In this document: positions 1 to 12,037 of the stretch, piece after piece
How the letters are laid out: the number at the start of each line of letters is the position of its first letter
How positions within the stretch are numbered: position 1 is the first letter of the stretch
Source of the DNA: Physcomitrium patens
Lineage: Eukaryota; Streptophyta; Bryopsida; Funariales; Funariaceae
Length of the DNA: 64,000 nucleotides
Reading direction: 5' to 3'
Assembly: GCF_000002425.4 (NCBI RefSeq)
Contig: NC_037258.1
Span: forward strand, 18,656,704-18,720,703
The notes under the pieces: model-generated
What the model was told of the DNA's origin: nothing
Databases searched by the model: none
What the model saw: only the letters and a program-made list of their open reading frames with translations
Made by a program: the position numbers and the translations under genes

Positions 1-329
1 ATGTGAGTGGGCCCATAACCTATTGAAGAAAAGAAATCTAAAAGCTCAAACACTTAGTATCAACAAAGATTGTAGTCTAAGAGAAGTGTCTAGAAAAATG
101 ATTCTTTCTTCCAACACTCTTTACTTATATGTGGTGGTTTGCTCACTAACAAGGCAAATTTTATCCTTTTGATATCACATCCATTTCTACCTCATCCAAC
201 TAAACCCTTAATGTCACTACAATAACTTACTTTAACTCTTTGCTACCTTTTGACTATTAGCAACATATTATGCTTAATCTCTATGTGGTTGTAACTAAGC
301 AAGTACTTACTAATCTTCAACATGCCTCA

Positions 330-681
330 CTTTTGCCTCTATATATACTACTTAACTAAGGAATATGTGGCGACATATTGTAGAACCTCTAATATGCATC
401 CAACTTGCAAAACACATGTCTAATTTGCAAGGCAAGTTTCTTAGGTGTGTGCCATATGTCCAACTTGTACTACAAGTGGTTAATATGTCAACACGTGTCA
501 TCCTTGTTGGCTAAGTTTTAAACCTATCAATCACCTATAGACATGTATAAAGACAAAGCGGTGTCTATAAAGCTTCTAAGAAGCTTTCCACAAGATATTA
601 TCATATTTATCTATTTTGACTTATTTCTACCTATTCTTATTATCTAAATAATTATTAAGATAAACATATATGTTCGTGACA
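330..681 (-). repeat. Decayed LTR remnant of the B-type chromovirus family
   Basis: Read on the minus strand, this stretch follows the LTR of the intact element at 16405-22778. It shares the TATATATA region, the blocks around 'acgtggtcaacaagttggcc', and the terminal TGTCA, which appears here as TGACA ending at 681. Many differences are C to T or G to A. The left boundary is not clear because similarity fades before about 330. No matching internal region follows directly, so it is a solo or truncated LTR. Confidence 0.6.
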
Positions 682-950
682 ATATATAATCCTATACATT
701 TAAAAAAAAATGAATAGAAGATTGTATTTTGAATCAAGTATAGATATTTTGAATACAATATCATGCCTTTTGAACTCACAAATGTCCTAATAACTTTTCA
801 ACATCTAACAAAGGTTATTTTTTGATAATTTTTGAATAATTTTGTTATTTTTTATCTATTAAGTATATAAATTTTAAAGAAATAAAATCTCAATATAATC
901 TTATGTCATTCAAAAAGACTAAAAAATCACTTAAAGATAATATAGTATTA

Positions 951-1382
951 ACCTAGAATGGCTATTTTCAAAGATAAGAAGGCTAGAAAGACTTGAAACA
1001 AGACTAAAGACTAAAAAGGCATTGATAAGATTGAAGAAGGCTTCACTCTTGCCTCCATATATACTCTTAACTAAGAGCTATGTGGCAATGTCCTATAAGA
1101 CCTCCAAAACATGTTGACTTTGTAAGACACGTATTTTAACTTACAAGATAAGTTTTCTATATATGTGCCACATAGTTAGTTTGTTCCACAAGCTATCAAC
1201 ATATGATTAACTTGTTGACCAAATTTCTAATCTACCCATCAACTACAAACACATGTAAAGTCAAAGTAGCATCTATGAAGCCTCTAGAAAGTTTTTCTAG
1301 AAAATATTATAAAATAAATTTACTTTTACTTACTTCTACTTAATTATATAGGTAAATATTAGAATAAGTATGTCCTTGACAT
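951..1382 (-). repeat. Second decayed LTR remnant, B-type family
   Basis: A second minus-strand LTR copy. It carries the block around 'aatggctatt', the paired aaggcttcactcttg/tatatatactc segment, and a right end TTGACA matching the reversed LTR start. It lies about 270 bp from the first remnant, in the same orientation. It abuts the decayed pol of the plus-strand element that starts at about 1383. Confidence 0.6.
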
Positions 1383-3370
1383 TATCTCAACAACATCTTA
1401 ATATACTCTAAGAATATAGAAGAATATAAAATTCATATTTTTTGTGTATTATAAAAATTAAAAAATTTAAGATTCAATAACAAGATATAAAAGTGTATAT
1501 TTCATACTACTTAAGTTGACTTTTTAGGATATATTATTTTAAATGATAAACTCATGATAGAACTTAAGAAAGTTCAAATCATTATGGATTGAATGATCTC
1601 TAAAATGATAAGAGATGTCCAATATTTTTTGAGATTTGCTAATTATTATTGAGTCTTTAAAAAGAATTTTTTTCAAGTTATCTTATATATACAGATCACA
1701 AAAACCTTAAGTATTTCATGTCAATATATATTTTTAATTATCACTAAGTCATTGGAGTATGTCTTTATTAAGATTTAAATTTAAGATTACTTATCAACTA
1801 AAAAAATAATCTTATCTTATACAAAAAAAATGAAATGCAACTTTTCATTAACAAAAAATAATTCTCTTGAAGCTAAAGCAATTTCATCTTTAAGCAATGA
1901 AATCAATACTAACTATTGATTTAACTTTTTTAAGTAAATTCACTCTAGAATATCCTTTCATCTTTTTTTTTTTGATATTAAGAATAATTCTCTTAAATCT
2001 CATGATACTTCTAACTTTAAATTCAAAAAAAATCTATTTTATTTCAAGAAGCACCTATATATTCCAAAAGATGAAGCACAATTACAAGCTCTTTAAGCTC
2101 GTCAAGACTTTTTAGCAATAAGATATTTTGGATACAATAAGACTTTGGAATTAATCTTAAGAAATTTTTGGTGGTCTCAAATGTAGAAGGCACTTAAAAG
2201 CTTTGTATAGTTATGCATATTTTTTCAAGATCAAATACTCCTTATCATTAATCTTATGGACTTCTATAATTACTACTTATATTCAAATAATCATAATCTT
2301 TTGTTTCTATGGATTTTATTACGGATCTTTCAAGGTCAAGTTTATATGACTTTATATTTTTGATAATAGATTGTATTATTAAAACATCATATTTTTTACT
2401 ATATATAAAATTTATGACAAGAGAAGCAACAACTAAACTTTTCTTAGACAATATTTATTGCTATCATGGATTTTCAAAGGATATTATATTTGATAGAAGA
2501 AATTAATTTATATCAAGATTTTTGAAATTTCTTTTTAAGATTCTAATGGAAGACATAAAATTATTTTAAGCTTTCCATCTTCAAATAAATAGACAAATAA
2601 AGCAAGTGAATCAAGTTTTGAAATAGTATTTGAAATAGTATTTGAAATGTACTATTAACTCCCATTAAGGTGATTAGACAATTCTTTTATCATTGGCAAA
2701 GTTTGTTTGTAATAATATAATAGTTTTTTTATTCAATAAAAATCTTTTTATATTAAATATTATTATTATCTATGACTTGATACTTTTGACTTTTCAAAAG
2801 TTAATAATTCTATAATAGAAGACTTAATAAATCATTTTTTAGAGCTATATACAACAATGAAGGTACAACTAAAATAAATTCAAGAATAATAAAATTTCAA
2901 TGTTGATGCCTATTACAAAGAACAACTTCAATTCTATATTGACAATAAGATATGGTCATTTTGTTATAATATTAAGAATAATTTTTCTTATGATAAATTG
3001 GATTATCTTTGACTTAGACTATTTTTTATTAATAAATAGATTAATTTAGTTGCATATTAATTACACCTACGAGAGTCTATAAAGATCCATCTCATATTTC
3101 ACTTATATCTTCTTAAGCCATATAAGATAATCAATATTTTGGAAAGAAGATAAATGCCATCGTATTTTATAGAAATAAATAATAATTGAAAGTTTAAGGT
3201 AGAAGAAGTTTTAAACTCAAAGTAGCGCCAACTTAGGTTGAAATATCTTGTTCATTGGTGCAAATATAATATTAGTGAACTTACATGGGAGCTAGCAAAA
3301 GAACTTGCAAATACAATAAAAGAGGTCAAAGCTTTTCATTAACAACGTCCATTAAAACTAAGATAAAGAG
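1383..3370 (+). pseudogene. Decayed chromovirus pol (element E)
   Basis: This plus-strand stretch can be followed base by base against the pol of the intact-length element at 16405-22778. It starts in the reverse transcriptase just around the YLDD box (about 1383-1440). It continues into the RT thumb (about 1490-1680), then skips roughly 330 bp and resumes at the RNase H motif region (about 1690). Integrase remnants run at about 2100-2760 and the chromodomain region at about 3180-3350. Stops occur throughout. Differences from the better copy are mostly C to T and G to A, giving a very AT-rich text. The 5' part (gag, protease, early RT) is missing. It is a fossil with no coding capacity. Confidence 0.8.
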
Positions 3371-3468
3371 TCCAGCAATTAAATGCTAAAAAAAAGGATA
3401 TTCAATGAAGATTGCATCCCATCTTCTATCATTTATTAAAAGTTCTTTGCATTTTTAATACTAATAAG

Positions 3469-3890
3469 ATAGAGAATTAATACTAAATAGATTCAACTTA
3501 AAAACTATCATTTGTAAACTTATTGGACAAGATATTGCAACTATCACAATTTTTATGATAACATAATCAAGATAAAGATCCTCAAGAACAATATATTTTT
3601 CTTTGAATAGATGGCAAGCTATTATATATTTGATATTACAACCTTAGAAAAGACTAACAATATTTGGTGATTTTATTAGAGATAGGAACAACTCATGATG
3701 GTGTAACAAATATTTTTTTTGAAGGAAGTTATAAAAGCTTCAACAATAATCAAATATCAAGTTGGTCTTCTTGTCTTGAAAAAGAACATTATTGATGGCT
3801 GAAAGGACCTATCAACTACCTTCAAATAGAATAAAGATCAAAGCATGAAACAAATATAATTTATCACATCTTAAACTTCTTCAACGTTTG
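3469..3890 (+). pseudogene. Remnant of the third ORF (ORF3) of element E
   Basis: Downstream of the decayed pol, the sequence aligns with the intact 140-codon ORF at 21763-22185. The start codon has become ATA at 3469. The segment around 3660-3740 ('gagataggaacaactcatga') and the block corresponding to GHYRWLRGP at about 3786-3812 are still readable. Multiple stops are present. It shows that ORF3 was already part of the family when this old copy inserted. Confidence 0.7.
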
Positions 3891-3932
3891 GTTATTAATC
3901 CTTGTAGAACTTCTTCCTAAAAAAGAGAATAA

Positions 3933-4342
3933 TATCATAGACATACATATTTATTCCAATAGTTACATAGATAATATTAATAGATAGAAATAGGTAAAAA
4001 TAGATTAATATGATAATATCATGATTTCATCTTTATACATGACTAAAAGAGATTGGTAGGTTGAACACTTGGCTAATAAGTTAGCCATGTTTCATATGTA
4101 TTGATAGTTATGATACAAGTTACCTATGTAGCACTCCTATATTAAACTTGCCTTACAAGTTAAGTTACATGTCTTACAAATTGGACACGTGTTGAAGGTC
4201 CTATAGAATATCGTCATATAGTTTATAATTAAATAATATATATTAAGGCAAGAGTAAAGCCTTCTTCACACTTATTAATTCTTTTCTTGCTTCTAATCTA
4301 ATTTCAAGAATCTTTAATTTTCTTATCTTTTGGCAATAATCA

Positions 4343-4348
<6 letters not shown>
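3933..4348 (+). repeat. Decayed 3' LTR of element E
   Basis: Follows the plus-orientation LTR of the element at 16405-22778. The start is TATCATAGACAT, in place of TGTCACGGCCAT. Inner blocks around 'aacttgccttacaagt' and 'gaaggtcctatagaa' are kept. The end passes into a TA repeat. Orientation matches the pol remnant before it, so this is its 3' LTR. Confidence 0.7.

Positions 4349-4389
<41 letters not shown>
4349..4389. repeat. (TA)n microsatellite
   Basis: About 20 TA units at the decayed end of the LTR. Confidence 0.95.
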
Positions 4390-4392
<3 letters not shown>

Positions 4393-6529
4393 TTTCTATT
4401 TTGTCATCTTTCTTTGAAAAAAATCTCACTTATCATTAACACTTGCTTAAAAGGTCAAGAGTTCAAACCTCACCAAGACTCACAAGTTATATACATAAGT
4501 ATTGTAGAGAGGCCTCAAGGCCTGATTCTTATCCTCATACTTACATCCAAGGTGCTATGATCTAAATAGAACTTATATACTATCTTTCTTAAAAGGACTA
4601 CATTAATTTCTACTCCTTTTATTTTCTATTAATAAGACTTATATTTTATATTTTTATAATAATATTATATTTAAATATACTCAATTAGCCTAGGTACTTT
4701 TCATAGCCTTCAAATATTGCTCCATTTCTTCATTATAATTCTCAAGTTGGTAAAATTTATTTTTACAAAGACTTAAAAATTATTCTAAAATATTTTTAAA
4801 AATTTCTAAAAATTTCTATAATTTTCTAATAATTCTAATATTAATTATAAATGGATGTTTTTTGACTTGATTTCTTATAGTAATAAAATAAATTTATATA
4901 AATTATAAAATCTATTTTTTATATAATCAACTAAAAAAATATGAGATTCTTTCTTATACTTCTTTTAACTATTAACTAATATTTATAGTTTTATATATAA
5001 GTAATATATATAGATATAAGACAAATATTGATATTAATTTCAATAATCAAATATTAATATTTAAAAATAAAAAAATACTAAATCAACTAAAATAATTGTA
5101 TCTATAACTTATTAAGACTTTATTTTAATATTTTTTTTATAAATAAGATTCTTGTATTTTATAAATATTTTTCAATTATAATAAATACAAAAATAACAAT
5201 GAATTCTAATTCTAATATTTTTGTAATTAAAGTACCTAAAGTTATACTTTTAATATTTTTTTAATAAAAATCTATTTTTAAAATTTATAAAAATGTTTGA
5301 ATTAATATTATTAGATATATTATTTAAAAATATATTAAATTTAACTAAATTTAAAATATTTAATCTAAAAATTAATTAATATTATAAAAAATATTAATTT
5401 GAATTTGAACAAAAAAATAATAATTTAATTTTAAAACAACAAAAATTGATGTAATTATAGTTATAATTTAATATAATTTTTTATAAAAAAAAATATTGAT
5501 GTTATTATTTTAATTAAGTTATAGTTTAATAAAAAAAATTAAAAAAATCAATTGATATTTTTCTTAATATTTTATTATATTTTAATTATGTTTTAATTTA
5601 TTCTAATTTTTTATCTATTTTTTCAATTAATTGCATTATACAACCAAAATTATAAATTCTTACTTCAAAAAAATATCAAACTTTCAACAAATCTTTTTTA
5701 TGTAAATAATATTCTATTAAAATATAAATAATTATGTAGTTGATTTCTATAACTACTTATCAACTAAATTAGTCATGATGTTATTACATTTATAAATATT
5801 TTATTTTTAATATAAAAATTATAATATCAAATAAAAAATTTAGAAATTAAATTTTATTTAAAAATATGAATTATAAATTTTATCATCTCATTTGAAACTA
5901 ATAAAAATGTATGTTATTCAACAAAAAAATATACTCAATCCTATAAATTCCACCTCACCTAATAGCATATATTGTCTCATAAACACATTTTTTGTAAATT
6001 TTATAAAAATTAGAATGTAATATTTTTTTTCCTTTTAGAGATATTATTTTTAAAAATTGAGCTTTAGTGAAGCTAAAGTTTATTCCTCAACCCAAATTAC
6101 AAGATAGTCTTAATTAAAAGTTATTTGTAATTGGTGGTGTGAAGTGAAAGAAGCAAAGAATAAGAACAAATAAAGAATATTACAAAACAAGTAAAATAAT
6201 TGCATTTAAGCAAGTACATACTAGAAAACTAATCATAGTTTGTTTACTAGATTTTTAGATAAAAAATAAAAAAATAAAAAACTTGTAAATGTTATTTAGT
6301 AGTTAGAAAATGCATAGTTTAGAAAATAGTTTTATAAGTAATACATATAAATAAAAGGCCAATTTAGACCATAATATCAATAACTAAATATTAATATTGA
6401 ATAGTGAGAAAAATATTAAACCACCAAAAATAATTGCCTCTAAAACATATTAAGGTTCCATTTTAATAAATTTTTCTCTAATAAGACTCTTGTAACATAT
6501 AAAATCTTCTAAATCTCTCTATATCAAAA
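4390..6529. other. AT-rich gene-free region
   Basis: No gene is recognised. The text is extremely AT-rich. Stretches at about 4955-5165 and 6335-6510 resemble each other and a third copy at about 31190-31420, so at least part of this region is a dispersed, decayed repeat. Confidence 0.6.
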
Positions 6530-9320
6530 TTTGAAGTTCACGGAATTCTCGACCCTGATAATCAGGGTATAGATGTGAAGTTGCCGTAAGGCCGCGATGT
6601 TGAGGTATGCCTACCCCCACATCCTCCACAACTATGTCTCTCGTTCCTCCGGTGAACCTCGTCTCTCAGCTAATTATCTCTTTTTTGTTGAATATCACTA
6701 CCTTACACATGTAATCATCTTCATTTGGACACTGCCTTATCAGCTGGATTAGACATGCCTTCTAAGCTTGCTCTTCGCATGAGCAAGACGTATCAAGAGT
6801 ATTTGATTTTTCTACTGTAACAGGTGAATAGACTAAAGTGATAACACGTGAATCTACAACAAACATTCTCCAGTTGCAGCCCTTGATGCCCTGATTTATA
6901 TAGCGCTAGTGCAAGATAGCCATGAAAGCCCAAACATTACAGCCGCTTTACAGTCCAAAAACAATGTGACCGCAGCACATCAGTAACTGAGATATAATTT
7001 CTTTATCATCACTGCTATTACGATACTGGTTATGATGGGGCCGCAGTATCAGCCACGAATCGATGATCATAACAGACAATGTCACTCCCGAGGTTATGTG
7101 CCCTCCAGCACGCAATTTCACCTTTTTCTTTGGACGAGAGTTCATGCATATTTTGTCGCCGCAAGAGTCGTCTCTAAGATTCCTTCTCACTTGAATTGTA
7201 CATCCATGTGTGCCAGAATGGACGCTGCGGAGTCTTACTGCGGTGGTTTGTACAGACGATATGCCCAAGACGGGTCTTGATGAATTGGAATGCCATCCTG
7301 AGTAGAATGGAGAGGTTACATTAATAAGTTGTGTGCATTGTTGTGAGCGGGAGAGAGGATAATGAGGTCACGCCAGAAACGGTACAGTAATCCTCCTCTG
7401 GTGTGTCAGGTAGCTATTGCCATTCCCTCCAGACGGTCTGGATGAGTTGGAATGCAATATTGGGTAGCATTGAGAGAGGTTTCATTCCGTAGCACAATGT
7501 GGACTGTGCCTGACATGTCAAAACGTCGACATCATAACCTCGAAGATTTACGTGGCTGTCACTCTCTCAAGATGGTCATTTGTTAGTAAGGAAGCTTTGT
7601 TATTCTCTGACAGTGAGAAACTGACACGAGGGCACTAAAGGTTTCAGTTGCCAACATCTCACTGGTATGCAATCAACTTATTCCATTTTTATGGAGTTCC
7701 ATCTTAACACATCTTAGCCGGAGAGGTGTGATTAATTATGGTTCTTACCATCCAGTGGATTCTTGGGGTCTTGAGTATTGGATCAAAAGTGGTTATGGGT
7801 ATCCATTTATATCATTTTCATTTCAGATGTCTTGGCTTCCATCAACCACAGCTGTGGACGCCGCGCTTTTCATTAGTAACTTTTGAAAAGCGCTTTAAAT
7901 TCGCTGCAACGGAGCACTTGGCGGTGATAGTCCGAATACCAGTTTCCAGTGGCCACGATTGCTAACAGTGTGATGAATTGTTAGCTATCTGATAGTCTAT
8001 GGCACTCTTGATAAACTGGCTCTAGGCGGACATGACCGGTTTCAGTTGTCGCAGTCCAAGCAATAGGTGTGGGACCTTGGATGATAGAGTTAAGCCTAGG
8101 CCAAATCAGCCCCCAACTCGTTTTGCGTTTCAGTGCTGCGAAAATTTCATACGACACGTAGACTTGTGCTACAAGCACGATGAAACTGTGGTAACATCCA
8201 ATGAGAATGATCTTTATGGTTAAAACGTATCTTGAACAACGTTAAATCATATTGGAGAAGCATTCATGGAGATCATTGCTGGGCAGAACTTTTGCCAACG
8301 CTGGAAGGCCGCTAGATCTCTCGAGTGTTATGTGATCATCTCGACAAGGCTAGGCATATTTCTCAGTTTCCAGGGTTCTTTGAATCAACCCCTCGCTAGC
8401 TGCTTGTGTTACTGAGCAGTGTCGACGTGCCCACAATTGATTCTCAACTTTTACGACCATGATAACAATAGCTTTTGAAGACGTAGTCGCGGCGATGCAG
8501 ATATTAAAAAGCCGCTTTTCTTAGGGGAGGGCAGAAGCGTATGGATGTGCGTCTCAAGCTGCAACCAACTCTCCATTCGATCCCAACGACCTTGTGGACA
8601 CATTGAAGACCCAATCCGATCAACCACGTGAGCAGAGCCAGATGGCAACATACACATCTGCACGGCGATTCTGCCATTTCACTGGAGAGTTTTGTAGGAC
8701 CAAGTCGGTGGCACTCACATTAGGACGTGTAGAGCTGCATTCTGACACGTTAACAAACCACCAAGTGTGATTACTCCCAACACTCACAACCGCTCCAACG
8801 TCCACAAGAAAGGTGCCATGTTTCACACCCTGTAGAAGTCAATGTAAATTTGTGTACACATGGGTACATGTGTATATACCCACACACAAGAAGATGGCTG
8901 ATGTGGCCAAGTTCCGAAATTGTTCGTCGCTTTCAGTCTAATACCTCGGAACAGATGTCGAACTCAACTCGAGCAGCGACACGACATGCGTTGTATTCGG
9001 CACTTGCTCTTTTTTTTTTCTTCGTGGTCTTACTTACCTTTTCTTCCATGTGGCAACCTTGATGTGGGCACAACAACGACACATGTCGAAATCCACTGTT
9101 GAGCACGGAGCAGCTATTAAATCTTATACTCTTTGAGCAGGAACTGTAGAATAAGGGTGCCTTTTCATGGTAAGGAAGAAGTTTGGAGTTGGGTGAGAGT
9201 GAATGGAGGAAATCTATTGCTGGAGTTTGTTTCAATGAAGGAAATCCATTGTTGGAGTTTGTTGCACTATCTCCAACTAGTTGCCATGTTGCTACTCAAA
9301 GTGAGACCTAGCTAGTATAA
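6530..9320. other. Island of balanced base composition, no gene recognised
   Basis: Composition changes abruptly at about 6540 from very AT-rich to near balanced, and returns to AT-rich near 9320. Only short open frames (100 codons or fewer) occur, on both strands, and none has a family signature I recognise. A TATATAAAT string on the minus strand near 6892-6903 could be a TATA box, but nothing else supports a promoter. It could be a decayed gene, a non-coding transcript or an unrecognised transposon. Confidence 0.4.
7265..7490 (+). repeat. Diverged direct duplication, about 167 bp spacing
   Basis: About 55 bp at 7265-7320 (around 'gatgaattggaatgcc') recurs at 7432-7490 (around 'gatgagttggaatgca'), with substitutions and a small indel. 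Both copies end in the agaggtt.ca motif. This is direct evidence of local duplication in the otherwise unexplained island. Confidence 0.7.
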
Positions 9321-9339
9321 AATGTTATGTTTGTATCTT

Positions 9340-11020
9340 TTTTGCCTAAGAAAACTAATCCTTGTTGGTACACATTGCTTGTTTGGTAATTCAGCAAATA
9401 ATAGCTCCTCAATTAAATCTGTTGGTTGTTGGTTCTCCATCTCTTTAACACCACACATAAATAGAAATAACAAACAATGATAGAAGATAGAATGTAATCT
9501 TTACAAAATCTTGCTTCTTTTATGACAAAAAATTGTTTCACCTTTCATCTTAAATTTTAATGAATGTCATTGATAAAAAGCATCAAAATTCTTTATTGAT
9601 TTATAAGATTCTTAAGTGGCTCTTATATGCATTTACTAATATCATATCCACTCCAATGTATAAGATATTCTAATATATTTCACTATTGTCTTAAGTCTAA
9701 GACTTCTTCAACTCCAAATTCTTGACTATTGTCTACTTATATAAAAGGTGGTGGAATTTGTCTTTTTTCCAACATATCTATTGTCTTATATGGCTAAATA
9801 AGAAATACATAAAATACAACATGGATCTTTATAAACTCTAGTAGATATAATTAATAAGCAAGTAGATTGATTTATTCACAAATATAATATGGTTCAATTC
9901 TATGATGATCTAACTTATCACAATAGGAAATAGTCTAGATATTATGGCAAATAACCATACTTTGTTGTTTACATGGAATTTAAGTTGTTCCTTACAATAG
10001 GCATTTGTATTCATCAATTTTTGTTCTTAATATTTTTTTAATTATGCCTTTATTGTTCTATGTAGCTTTTATAAATGTTTTATTATAAGTTTTTTAATTT
10101 TTAAAAAGTCAAAAGTATCAAATCATGGATGATAACTATAATTAATATAAAAAAGTGTTGTTGGCTAAAAGAATGTATTATGTTATTATGAGCAAACTTT
10201 GCCCATGTCAAAAGAATTTTTCAATCATTTTGATGGTAGTTGATAATACATATTAAATATTAATCTAAAACTTGATTCACTTATTTTTTTATTCATTAAT
10301 TTGAAGATGGAAAACCAAAGATAATTTTATAGCTATCTTCAATATCTTAAAAAAATTCTCTAAAACCTTCATAAAAATTCAATCCATCTATTTGATATAA
10401 TATTCTTTAGCAATCCATAATGCAATAAGTATTATCAAAGTAAATTTTTGTTATTTTTTTATGTATGATAGTTTTTGTATACAATACATAATATGCTATT
10501 TTAGTAAAATAATCTACCATCATAAGAATAAAGTTATGAATTTAAAATTAGAAGATCTATGATATCTTAAAAGTCCTATTATATCCAAATTATCTTGTAA
10601 TTAAAAAATTGTGATGAATTTAAAGAACATGTAGTTGTGTTTCATCTTTTCAAATATAAAAATATATCTTGAAATAGAATAGATTGTTTTTAAATTTAAA
10701 TATGAAGTATCATAAAATTTAGATAGATTGTTTTTAATATCATAAATAAGAAGATTTTTAGATATACTTGATTGAACTTGATTAAGAAAAGTTGAATCAA
10801 TTATCAATATTGATTTCATTGCTATGAAATGAAATTGATCTAGCTTCAAAAATATAATTTTTTTTATTAATCAAAAGCTACATATATTATTTTTTTAGTA
10901 AGATAAGAGCGTTTAAAAAGGACATCTAATAAATCTTATTATTTTTCTAATCAAAAAATACTCTTAAATTTAAATATTAACAAACATGCTCCAATAAGCT
11001 TAGCAATAATTAAAAACATG
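9340..11020 (-). pseudogene. Decayed chromovirus C, 3' half (integrase, chromodomain, ORF3 start)
   Basis: Minus-strand similarity to the pol of element B. The stretch at 10601-10849 matches the pre-integrase region (EQFHLRAMKS...). 9560-9740 matches the chromodomain region (LEYLVHW-like). The start of ORF3 is visible near 9442 as MENQQPTDL, against MESQQPADS in B. Everything is interrupted by stops and AT-enriched. The copy stops at 11020-11025, where element A inserted, and continues on the other side of A at 23699. The left end near 9340 is a break in similarity with no LTR seen. Confidence 0.7.
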
Positions 11021-11025
11021 TGCTG

Positions 11026-11520
11026 TGTCATGGACACAAAATACAGACTTGAAATCTAACAAGAAGTTCAAGAAGAAGTGGCAGAACTAGATTAAACAGA
11101 TGAGTACAAGAACAACACCAGAAAGGTGAGCTAGAACTCCAAGAGATGTGTTGTCGAGACTGAAGAACTCTTCAGCCTCGATCCCTATATATACTCCTAC
11201 TTAGGAAGCTTCTCAAGCTACTTCTATTAACTAGGAAGCTTCTAGAAGGTTCCAGAGGCTTCCTTTCTAGAAGGTTCTAGAAACTTCTCGAGCTACTTCT
11301 ATTAACTAGGAAGCTTCTAGAAAGTTCCAGGGGATTCCTTTTTAGAAGCTTCTAGAAACTTCTCTTCTAGAAGGTTCCAGAGACTTCCTTTCTAGAAGCT
11401 TCTAGAAACTTCTCTCTAAAAGGTTCCAAAGGCTTCTCTTCTAGAAGGTTCCAGAGGCTTCTTTTCTAGAAGGTTCTAGAAACTTCTCTCTAGAAAGTTC
11501 TAAGGAATATGTCCCTAACA
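11026..11520 (-). repeat. 3' LTR of element A
   Basis: 495 bp, near-identical to 23199-23693. A purine-rich tract (minus strand, 11521-11536) adjoins its inner edge. It contains the same TATATATA (11186-11193) and heat-shock-like arrays (11235-11262, 11265-11292 and further partial arrays to about 11510) as the 5' LTR. Confidence 0.95.
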
Positions 11521-11594
11521 TCACCCCCTCCTTTAGCTTCGAGGTCTCTGAGAAACAATGTTGTTGATCAGTACCAACGCAAGAAAATGAAGAT

Positions 11595-11921
11595 CTATCG
11601 CATAACTTCTGCTATGAACTCCAACTGTTGTTCACGAGGCAAGTGGTTCATCGACCCTTGAAGCCAACGGTAGTGGCCCACGCCTTCGACTTCTGACCAA
11701 GCATGAACTTCCGTGTCCTCATTATGAAATTGTCCTGCAAACACGCCTTCTGGTTGACCATCGTAAGCAGGCTCGATCTCAAATACGATCATCAGTGATC
11801 GGTTACTCGGTATCCTCCGTCGTCGTCGTGGTACATGTAGTTCTTCATCTCAGTGTCGCCTTCGTGAGCTACTCGGTTGCGATACTCTGACTGGCATAGT
11901 ATCTATCTCTTGGCTATCCAT
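11595..11921 (-). pseudogene. ORF3 of element A, one stop codon
   Basis: A small ORF between pol and the 3' LTR. It reads from an ATG at 11921 (MDSQEIDTM) through a TGA at 11850-11852 to a stop at 11595. The TGA replaces the Arg of an RRRxRDE stretch seen in element B. It aligns with ORF3 of B in four places: the MxSQ start, SQPSxxRRR, a hydrophobic strand followed by P-x-G, and GHYRWLxGxxNHLxREQ near the end. Without the stop it would be about 108 residues. I recognise no known domain. The TGA fits a CGA to TGA change. Confidence 0.7.
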
Positions 11922-12037
11922 ATCAAAAGACCAAACTACGATCTATCTTGGAGAAAATAACTACATCAACTATGAATTTTGTTGGTGCTCTCCCCTTTTC
12001 TTATATTGTTGGGAGAACAAGCTTCAGAAAGAAGCTA

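Noticed and set aside
4440..4480. Possible SINE B box (GTTCAAACC at 4461-4469)
   Set aside because: No A box at the right distance and no clear repeat ends, so a SINE cannot be supported.
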